From contig KL568602.1 in NCBI GenBank assembly GCA_000715605.1, forward strand, positions 62,783 through 68,169: a stretch of 5,387 bases of DNA. Reading direction: 5' to 3'. Origin of the DNA: Streptomyces speibonae. Its GTDB lineage: Bacteria > Actinomycetota > Actinomycetes > Streptomycetales > Streptomycetaceae. Numbering within the stretch: the first letter of the stretch is position 1; each line of letters opens with the position of its first letter. The translations under genes were made by a program, and so were the position numbers. The notes below the pieces were generated by a model, which did no database searches, was not told the origin of the DNA, and worked only from the letters and a program-made list of their open reading frames with translations. This document shows positions 1 to 5,239 of this stretch, in pieces.

Positions 1-39
1 CTCCGCCACCGGTGCCGCCAGCGGCTAAGGTCAGTCGGT

Positions 40-71
40 ATTTGCCTAAAGCTTATAGGTAAATGCATACT
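40..71 (+). promoter_or_regulatory. Candidate promoter with embedded operator-like inverted repeat
   Basis: An AT-rich patch stands out sharply from the surrounding GC-rich DNA. It contains an imperfect inverted repeat: ATTTGCCTA (40-48), a 7-base spacer, and TAGGTAAAT (56-64), with one mismatched pair. A possible sigma-70-type promoter overlaps it: TTGCCT (42-47) as -35 and CATACT (66-71) as -10, spaced 18 bases, each matching the consensus at four of six positions. Transcription would then start near 77-79, leaving about 70 bases of leader before the ATG at 147. A repeat lying between the -35 and -10 boxes is a typical repressor-site position. The regulator family cannot be named from this site. 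The repeat is seen directly; the promoter role is inferred. Confidence 0.45.
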
Positions 72-146
72 CGTATCAGTCGGCCGGCGCCCACGGCGCC
101 CGGGACCCGCCGTTCATCCACCCGCCCCCGCAGACGGACCGAGACC

Positions 147-1349
147 ATGCCCTCCTCCACCCCGCCCACCTGGACCACCACGCCCATCACCGCCGCACTC
201 GTGCGCGGCGCGCTCGATCTGGAGACCACCGCGCAAGGGGTGCTGCCGCACCGCCTGCCCGCGTGGGCCCGCGCCCGGAACACCGACGCGCAACTCGCCA
301 TGGCCGAGTCCCAGCCCTCCGGCGTACGCCTGGTCTTCCGGACCCGCGCGACCGCCGTCGAGCTGGACACGGTTCCGACGAAACGCATCTACGTCGGCGC
401 CCCGCCCCGCCCGGACGGCCAGTACGAACTGCTCGTCGACGGACGCCCGGCCGGCCGGGCCACCGCGTCCGGCGGCAACACCGTGACCATCGACATGAGC
501 AAGGGGACGGCCGACCACGCCCCCGGTCCCGCCGACACCCTGCGCTTCACCGGACTGCCCGAGCACGACAAGACCGTCGAGATCTGGCTGCCGCACAACG
601 AGACGGCCGTACTCGTCGCCCTGCGCACCGACGCGCCCCTGGAGCCCGCCCCCGCCTCCGGCCGCAGGACCTGGCTCCACCACGGCAGCTCCATCAGCCA
701 TGGCTCCGACGCCGCGAGCCCCACCGCCACCTGGCCGGCGCTCGCCGCGGCACGCGGCGGCGTGGAGCTGGTCAACCTGGGACTGAGCGGCAGCGCCCTG
801 CTTGACCCGTTCGTCGCGCGCGCCATGCGCGACACGCCCGCCGACCTGATCAGCGTGAAGATCGGCATCAACGTCGTCAACGCCGACCTGATGCGGCTGC
901 GCGCCTTCGCCCCCGCCGTCCACGGATTCCTCGACACCCTCCGCGACGGCCACCCCACCGCACCGCTGCTGGTCGTCTCACCGATCCTGTGCCCCATCCA
1001 CGAGGACACGCCCGGTCCCACCGCCTTCGACTTCAGCCGCCTCGGCGAGGGGCAGCTGTCGTTCACCGCGGCGGGTGACCCCGCGGAACGGGACGGGGGC
1101 AAGCTGACGCTCTGCGTCATCCGCGACGAGCTGGCGCGCATCGTGGCGCAACGCGCGTCGGACGACCCGAACCTGTACCACCTCGACGGGCGGGAGCTCT
1201 ACGGCGAGGCGGACCACGCCGAACTGCCGCTGCCCGACCGGCTCCACCCCGACGCCGCCACCCATCGCCGCATGGGTGAACGGTTCGCCGCCCACGCCTT
1301 CGCGGCCGGACACGGCCCGTTCGCGGAGAACGGGAGCCGATCCGGCTGA
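147..1349 (+). CDS. SGNH/GDSL-family hydrolase, probable carbohydrate-type esterase (400 aa)
   Basis: A serine esterase of the SGNH superfamily, expected to hydrolyse ester bonds such as acetyl groups on sugars; the substrate is not identifiable. All four SGNH blocks are visible: block I GSSISHG with catalytic Ser182, block II with Gly212 in NLGLSGS, block III GIN with oxyanion Asn242, and block V DRLHPD with Asp364 and His367. Residues about 50-170 look like a beta-sandwich domain ahead of the SGNH fold. This order resembles two-domain carbohydrate esterases (CE2-like) and the Pfam Lipase_GDSL_3 type. I chose ATG 147 because typical family N-termini begin near this point (MPSSTPPTWTTTP) and because it leaves the promoter-like repeat upstream. 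The reading frame is open to ATG 63, which would add 28 basic, low-complexity residues and overlap that repeat. The ribosome binding site before 147 is weak (GGACCGAG at best). No signal peptide or membrane segment is seen, so a cytoplasmic location is inferred. A terminator-like hairpin lies 97 bases downstream. Confidence 0.88.
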   Translation: MPSSTPPTWTTTPITAALVRGALDLETTAQGVLPHRLPAWARARNTDAQLAMAESQPSGVRLVFRTRATAVELDTVPTKRIYVGAPPRPDGQYELLVDGRPAGRATASGGNTVTIDMSKGTADHAPGPADTLRFTGLPEHDKTVEIWLPHNETAVLVALRTDAPLEPAPASGRRTWLHHGSSISHGSDAASPTATWPALAAARGGVELVNLGLSGSALLDPFVARAMRDTPADLISVKIGINVVNADLMRLRAFAPAVHGFLDTLRDGHPTAPLLVVSPILCPIHEDTPGPTAFDFSRLGEGQLSFTAAGDPAERDGGKLTLCVIRDELARIVAQRASDDPNLYHLDGRELYGEADHAELPLPDRLHPDAATHRRMGERFAAHAFAAGHGPFAENGSRSG

Positions 1350-1446
1350 TCCGACGCTGCTGAGCCGCCCCGGCTGAGCTGCCCGAAGAGCGTCAGCCGG
1401 CCGGTACCGGTCGCTCGCTCCGGCGGCCGTTGAACCGGACCCGGCG

Positions 1447-1488
1447 GGGTGCGACGAGGCGGGCGCGAACGCCGGCCTCGTCGCACCC
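1447..1488 (+). terminator. Strong hairpin, probable terminator of the esterase gene
   Basis: A 14-bp perfect stem, GGGTGCGACGAGGC (1447-1460) with GCCTCGTCGCACCC (1475-1488). Inside the loop the pairing resumes after one G-G mismatch with GGCG/CGCC (1462-1465 and 1470-1473), closing on the tetraloop CGAA. The total is 18 base pairs. No U-tract follows, which is usual for actinobacterial terminators. It lies 97 bases after the esterase stop and could act on either strand. A role as a processing or stability element at the mRNA 3' end is the main alternative. Confidence 0.65.
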
Positions 1489-1490
1489 GG

Positions 1491-1535
1491 GCGGACGCCG
1501 CGGACGCCGCGGACGCCGGGGGCGCCGGGGCCGCC
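1491..1535. repeat. 9-bp tandem repeat, GCGGACGCC x3 plus two degenerate copies
   Basis: Three perfect head-to-tail copies of GCGGACGCC occupy 1491-1517. They are followed by two decayed units, GGGGGCGCC (1518-1526) and GGGGCCGCC (1527-1535). The array starts two bases after the terminator-like hairpin. The unit length is a multiple of three, so every frame reads as a simple amino-acid repeat, which explains the spurious open frames here. It probably arose by replication slippage; no function is evident. The same 9-mer occurs in the stem of the terminator after the GH2 gene (5199-5207). Confidence 0.75.
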
Positions 1536-1631
1536 GAGCCGGCCGGCGCACGGGCGAGGAGCCCGGTGACGGCGGGCGAGCGCCGTCCCGTTCGCACGCC
1601 CGGCATCCGCTTCCGTCACCTCCCGGCGGCA

Positions 1632-1647
1632 TTTACATCGATGCAGA
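1632..1647. promoter_or_regulatory. Partial palindrome centred on CATCGATG, possible operator
   Basis: TTTACATCGATGCAGA contains a perfect 8-bp palindrome (1636-1643), and two of the four flanking pairs also match. It sits where the base composition changes from very GC-rich to more balanced, upstream of the GH2 gene. The CG-centred symmetry is compatible with a LacI-family site, but the outer arms are imperfect and no promoter boxes could be assigned around it. Chance is a real alternative. Confidence 0.25.
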
Positions 1648-1685
1648 GCCCATCGCAGGATCGCGACTGGTTCCAGACATGTCAA

Positions 1686-1711
1686 TGAGTGGCCGGCCGC
1701 CCGGCCGCTCA
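1686..1711 (+). other. Compact 11-bp hairpin in the region upstream of the GH2 gene
   Basis: TGAGTGGCCGG (1686-1696) pairs with CCGGCCGCTCA (1701-1711) across a 4-base loop CCGC. The only non-Watson-Crick pair is T1690 with G1707, a G-U wobble when transcribed as + strand RNA. It is a strong structure for its size. It could be a second terminator insulating the GH2 promoter from read-through, or an element within a long leader if transcription starts upstream of it. The sequence does not decide between these. Confidence 0.5.
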
Positions 1712-1822
1712 CCTGCGAGAACCCATCACTCCCCGCCGACAGGCAAGCTGATGGTGTGTCAGCTCTGTGCGAGGCCTGGACAGGCGTCGGGAGGCGTGTT
1801 GTCATTCCGCTGCACGCCGGAT

Positions 1823-1836
1823 TTCCAACGTTGGAA
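1823..1836. promoter_or_regulatory. Perfect 14-bp palindrome, LacI-family-type operator candidate for the GH2 gene
   Basis: TTCCAACGTTGGAA is a perfect even palindrome with an AACGTT core. CG-centred palindromes with an AAC/GTT core are the usual form of sites bound by LacI-family sugar-responsive repressors. It lies 72 bases before the GH2 start codon. TTGTCA (1799-1804) matches a -35 box at five of six positions, but no good -10 box sits at the right distance, so the promoter is not placed. CATTCCG is directly repeated on both sides (1803-1809 and 1839-1845). The palindrome is seen directly; the operator role and regulator family are inferred. Confidence 0.55.
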
Positions 1837-1895
1837 TACATTCCGGACGAGCCGATGGCCGCGCCTGCTGCGTCCAGGCCCCATGCCCTCTGCGC

Positions 1896-1904
1896 GAGGA
1901 AAGG
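1896..1904 (+). promoter_or_regulatory. Ribosome binding site of the GH2 gene
   Basis: The purine run GAGGAAAGG ends four bases before the ATG at 1909. It fixes this start over the in-frame ATG codons further upstream (for example 1756 and 1855), which have no comparable site and would bury the signal peptide behind up to 51 extra residues. Confidence 0.8.
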
Positions 1905-1908
1905 TTCG

Positions 1909-4900
1909 ATGACAAGACAACACCCCCACCCCAGATCGAAATGGTGGGCCGTGCTGACCGTGACGGCCCTGGCCCTGTCCACGGGTGCCCTGGCACCCGC
2001 CGCGACGGCCGCGATGCCGACGGCCGGGGCGTCCGCCCTCGCCGCCGACGCCGACGTCCAGGTGCACGGCCTCAAGGGCGAGTACTTCCGCATGTCGGCA
2101 CCGGGTGCCCGGGACTTCGCCGAACTCGGCGGCACCCTGCTGGAACCGCAGATCAACTTCGGCGGACTGACCGGCACCTTCGAGGATCTGACGGGACAGA
2201 CCGAGCACACCACCGCCCGCTGGACCGGGCAGATCGAGGCTCCGGAGGACGGCGACTACACCTTCTACGCCATCGGTGACAACGGATTCCGGCTGTTCAT
2301 CGACGACGAGCCGGTCATCGACCACTGGGAGCCGGACTGGGACCGGGAGCAGACCAGTGAGCCGGTCACGCTGAAGGCGGGGGAGAAGCACGACTTCCGT
2401 CTGGAGATGTTCCAGGACTTCGGCGGATCGAACATGTTCCTGCGCTGGTCGACCCCGACGATGCCCAAGCAGCTCGTCCCGACCACCGCGTTCACCCCGC
2501 CCGCCGGCTTCGAGGTGTACCCGGTGGAGCTGACCGTCGGCGAGGACGGGCGCAGGCTGCGCGCCCGCTTCGAGGGCCGGGTGAGCGACCTCTCGCAGGT
2601 GGCGGAGCACCTGAAGATCGAGGCCGACACGACCGCCATGCCCATCAAGTCGGTGGCGCCGGACCGCCGGGACCGCAACTCCCTCATCGTCACCCTCTCG
2701 GCGGCGATCCAGAAGAACCAGCAGGTCCGGGTCACCTACGACGGTGAGGGCGGCCTGAAGACCGGCGACGAGACCGTGCCCCGGATCGTCCGCTACGCGG
2801 TGAACGACTCCACGCACCGGATCACCACTCCGTGGGGCGACAAGCTCGACAAGAAGAACCCGCTGCCGGAGTACCCCCGCCCGCAGCAGGTGCGCAAGGA
2901 GTGGAAGAACCTCAACGGGCCCTGGGAGTTCAGCGGGGCCGAGGCCGGCGAGCAGCCGAAGTTCGGCAAGAAGTTGGACGAGAAGATCATCGTTCCGTTC
3001 CCGGTGGAGTCGCAGCTCTCCGGACTCGAGCGGCACGAGGACCACATGTTCTACCGCAGGCTCATCGACGTGCCGAAGAACTGGAAGGTCGGCAAGAGCG
3101 GCAAGAGCAACCGGCTCAAGCTCAACTTCGGCGCGGTGGACTACCGGTCCACCGTCTGGGTCAACGGCAAGAAGGTCGCCGAACACACCGGCGGCTACAA
3201 CGCCTTCAGCGCCGACATCACCGACGCGCTCAAGCCCCGGGGCAAGCAGGAGATCGTCGTCGCGGTCACCGACACCGGCGGCGACAACCAGCCCAGGGGC
3301 AAGCAGTCCACCAACCCCGGCGGCATCTTCTACACCCAGTCTTCCGGCATCTGGCAGACCGTCTGGATGGAACCCGTCGCTCCGACGGCCATCGACAACG
3401 TGGTCACCACGCCCGACATCGGCCGCAGCACCCTGGCGGTCACCGTCGAGTCCGAGAACGCCTCGAAGGGGGCCCGCGTCGAGGCCGTCGCGCGTGACAA
3501 GCGCGGACGGGTCGTCGGCAAGGTCAGCGGACCGGCCAACAAGAAGCTCGACCTGCGGGTGTCCCGGCAGCACCTGTGGACCCCGGACGACCCCTACCTG
3601 TACGACCTCGACGTCAAGCTGAAGGACGGCCGGTCAACCGACCGGATCGACAGCTACTTCGGCATGCGCGAGGTGGGCATCGAGGAGGTCGGCGGATACC
3701 GGAAGCTGGTGCTCAACGGCAAGCCCATCTTCTCCCTCGCCACCCTCGACCAGGGCTTCTGGCCCGACGGCCTCCACACCCCGCCCAGCGACAAGGCGCT
3801 GGCGTTCGACCTCGAGGCCCACAAGAAGCTCGGCTTCAACGCCGTGCGCAAGCACATCAAGGTGGAGTCCCCGCGCTGGTTCTACCACGCGGACCGGCTC
3901 GGCCTGCTGGTCTGGCAGGACTTCGTCTCCGGCACCCTCTCCAACGACACCGGGCGCAAGGCCTTCGTGGACCAGGGCCGGGAAATGATGCGCCAGCACC
4001 ACAACTCGCCCTCCGTCATCGGCTGGATCGTCTTCAACGAGGGCTGGGGCGAGTGGGACCGCGAGGAGAGCGGACGTATCGCCGAGGCGGTCAAGGAGGC
4101 CGACCCGTCCCGGGTCGTCAACGCCCACAGCGGTGTCAACTGCTGCGACTCCAAGGGTGACTCCGGCAAGGGCGACATCATCGACCACCACGACTACAAC
4201 AACGAGGACCCGCCCTTCCCCGACCACCGGGCGGCCATGGACGGCGAGCACGGCGGCTTCACCCTGCGCACCCCGGGACACATGTGGCCCGGCCCGCCCA
4301 CCGTCATCTACAGCGGCGTCGACACCAAGGAGGCCCTGACCCGCAGGTACGTCGAGAACACCGAGAGGTTCTACCTCGACCAGGCCGGCGCCGAGCTCTC
4401 CGGATCGGTGTACACGCAGATCTCCGACCTGGAGAACGAGCTCAACGGCCTCTACACCTACGACCGCCGGGAGCTCAAGGTCGACCCGGGCCCGGTGCGT
4501 GAGATCAACCGCAAGGTCATCGCGGCCGGAGCCGCCGCGGGCGACCGCGAGCAGCCGAAGGGCGGCGGGTCCTGGACCCTCGACGAGGGCACCGGCACCA
4601 CCGCGAAGGACGAGGGGCCCCAGAACAAGCCGCTCACCCTGAGCGAGGGGACCACCTGGACCGACGGCGTCAGCGGCAGCGCACTGCGGTTCGACGGTGA
4701 GGGCCGGTACGCCCAGACCGAGGGCCCCGTGCTCGACACCACCGGCAGCTACACGGTGTCGGCGTGGGTGACCCTGGACTCGCTGCCGGGCAACTACGCA
4801 ACGGCCGTCAGCCAGGACGCGAAGCGGCAGACCAGTCCCTTCTACCTGCAGTACGGGCATGGCGCGTTCGCCTTCAGCACACCGGACGGGCGGCGGGCCC

Positions 4901-5178
4901 TCAAGGAGACGACGCCCGAGACCGGCCGCTGGTACCACCTGGTCGGTGTGCGTGACGACACCACGGGCGACATCACGCTCTACGTCGACGGCGAGCGGGC
5001 GGCCACCGTCGAGGGCGGACCGAACTACGTCGCCTCCGGCCCCTTCACCGTGGGCCGCGCCCAGTGGAACGGCCAGAACGTCGACTTCTGGGACGGGGCG
5101 GTGGACGAGGTCCACGCCTACGACAGGGCGCTGACCGCACAGGAGGTGAGCGCGCTGTACACGGCTGAGAAGCCGTAA
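1909..5178 (+). CDS. Secreted multidomain glycoside hydrolase family 2 enzyme (PA14-GH2-LamG, 1089 aa)
   Basis: An extracellular retaining exo-glycosidase of the beta-galactosidase/beta-glucuronidase superfamily; the sugar specificity cannot be read from the sequence. Residues 1-35 or 1-45 form a Sec-type signal peptide with basic N-region, hydrophobic stretch from Trp12 and AxA cleavage options near 34-35 or 45. Domains in order: PA14 (about 52-192, GLKGEYF start, DNG at 124-126), an Ig-like or SwmB-like sandwich (about 193-304), GH2 sugar-binding jellyroll (about 320-490, LNGPWEF at 335 and GIWQTVW at 480), GH2 Ig-like (about 495-600, LWTPDDPYLY at 556), TIM barrel (about 600-880) and LamG-like jellyroll (about 885-1089). 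The acid/base is Glu711 in FNEGWGEWD; the likely nucleophile is Glu780 in DGEHGG. The conserved YTQISDLENELNG (835-847) also fits the family. The only cysteines are adjacent, Cys745-Cys746. It is much longer than a minimal GH2 because of the accessory modules, which probably bind carbohydrate. It has its own operator-like palindrome upstream and a terminator 4 bases after its stop, so it is probably monocistronic. Confidence 0.93.
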   Translation: MTRQHPHPRSKWWAVLTVTALALSTGALAPAATAAMPTAGASALAADADVQVHGLKGEYFRMSAPGARDFAELGGTLLEPQINFGGLTGTFEDLTGQTEHTTARWTGQIEAPEDGDYTFYAIGDNGFRLFIDDEPVIDHWEPDWDREQTSEPVTLKAGEKHDFRLEMFQDFGGSNMFLRWSTPTMPKQLVPTTAFTPPAGFEVYPVELTVGEDGRRLRARFEGRVSDLSQVAEHLKIEADTTAMPIKSVAPDRRDRNSLIVTLSAAIQKNQQVRVTYDGEGGLKTGDETVPRIVRYAVNDSTHRITTPWGDKLDKKNPLPEYPRPQQVRKEWKNLNGPWEFSGAEAGEQPKFGKKLDEKIIVPFPVESQLSGLERHEDHMFYRRLIDVPKNWKVGKSGKSNRLKLNFGAVDYRSTVWVNGKKVAEHTGGYNAFSADITDALKPRGKQEIVVAVTDTGGDNQPRGKQSTNPGGIFYTQSSGIWQTVWMEPVAPTAIDNVVTTPDIGRSTLAVTVESENASKGARVEAVARDKRGRVVGKVSGPANKKLDLRVSRQHLWTPDDPYLYDLDVKLKDGRSTDRIDSYFGMREVGIEEVGGYRKLVLNGKPIFSLATLDQGFWPDGLHTPPSDKALAFDLEAHKKLGFNAVRKHIKVESPRWFYHADRLGLLVWQDFVSGTLSNDTGRKAFVDQGREMMRQHHNSPSVIGWIVFNEGWGEWDREESGRIAEAVKEADPSRVVNAHSGVNCCDSKGDSGKGDIIDHHDYNNEDPPFPDHRAAMDGEHGGFTLRTPGHMWPGPPTVIYSGVDTKEALTRRYVENTERFYLDQAGAELSGSVYTQISDLENELNGLYTYDRRELKVDPGPVREINRKVIAAGAAAGDREQPKGGGSWTLDEGTGTTAKDEGPQNKPLTLSEGTTWTDGVSGSALRFDGEGRYAQTEGPVLDTTGSYTVSAWVTLDSLPGNYATAVSQDAKRQTSPFYLQYGHGAFAFSTPDGRRALKETTPETGRWYHLVGVRDDTTGDITLYVDGERAATVEGGPNYVASGPFTVGRAQWNGQNVDFWDGAVDEVHAYDRALTAQEVSALYTAEKP

Positions 5179-5182
5179 CCAC

Positions 5183-5232
5183 CACGACAGCGAAGGGTGC
5201 GGACGCCGACGGCGTCCGCACCCCTCGTCGTG
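5183..5232 (+). terminator. Long hairpin terminator after the GH2 gene, probably bidirectional
   Basis: A perfect 13-bp stem, GGGTGCGGACGCC (5195-5207) with GGCGTCCGCACCC (5211-5223), closes on a 3-base loop GAC. After an A/C mismatch, pairing continues with CGA/TCG (5191-5193 and 5225-5227) and, past a 3-base bulge, CACGA/TCGTG (5183-5187 and 5228-5232). It begins four bases after the GH2 stop codon. It is symmetric and has no clear U-tract, so it could serve a convergent minus-strand gene as well. Confidence 0.85.
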
Positions 5233-5239
5233 CCATGGG

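Larger units (their letters stand above)
1350..1908. other. Long intergenic region, non-coding, rich in inverted repeats
   Basis: These 559 bases between the esterase stop and the GH2 start hold no convincing gene. Open frames here are arginine/proline-rich or alanine-rich low-complexity translations of GC-rich repeats and lack a good ribosome binding site. In order, the region contains a short 5-bp hairpin (1363-1375), a 10-bp palindrome CCGGTACCGG (1401-1410), a strong hairpin (1447-1488), a 9-bp tandem repeat (1491-1535), an 8-bp inverted repeat GGTGACGG/CCGTCACC (1565-1572 and 1613-1620), a CATCGATG palindrome (1636-1643), a second strong hairpin (1686-1711), a 6-bp hairpin AGCTGA/TCAGCT (1746-1764) and a 14-bp palindrome (1823-1836). 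The 3' part, from about 1630, is visibly less GC-rich than the 5' part and is the likely promoter region of the GH2 gene. Confidence 0.7.

Noticed and set aside
1..28. Possible C-terminal tail (SATGAASG then TAA at 26-28) of an upstream plus-strand gene
   Set aside because: Eight codons with GC third positions are suggestive, but this is too short to support a gene call without the preceding sequence.
63..146. Upstream ATG at 63 as start of the esterase
   Set aside because: It adds 28 low-complexity Arg/Pro/Thr residues, has no ribosome binding site and overlaps the promoter-like inverted repeat. ATG 147 fits the family better, although its own ribosome binding site is weak.
1666..1680. ACTGGTTCCAGACAT as a DasR-type (dre) site
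   Set aside because: The left half resembles ACTGGT, but the right half does not align with the TGGTCTAGACCA consensus; only the 10-bp CTGG-TT-CCAG symmetry is present.
1500..1720. c-di-AMP (ydaO-type) riboswitch ahead of a secreted hydrolase
   Set aside because: Such switches precede some secreted hydrolase genes in Streptomyces, but I could not find the conserved motif blocks or the overall fold here.
1756..1908. In-frame upstream start extending the GH2 protein by 51 residues
   Set aside because: The strong GAGGAAAGG site and the signal peptide both place the start at 1909, and the extension would cover the operator-like palindrome.
1393..1912. Open frames on both strands across the intergenic region (Arg/Pro-rich or Ala-rich)
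   Set aside because: They translate the 9-bp tandem repeat and GC-rich hairpins into low-complexity sequence, lack ribosome binding sites, and overlap hairpins and the GH2 start.
1759..3573. Long minus-strand open frame (604 codons) opposite the GH2 gene
   Set aside because: It is a mirror-frame artefact of high GC at third positions. Its translation is Val/Leu/Gly/Asp-rich with no recognisable domain, and the plus strand encodes clear GH2 motifs.
3634..5115. Long minus-strand open frame (493 codons) opposite the GH2 barrel and LamG domain
   Set aside because: Same mirror-frame effect: repetitive Val/Gly/Leu composition and no motif.
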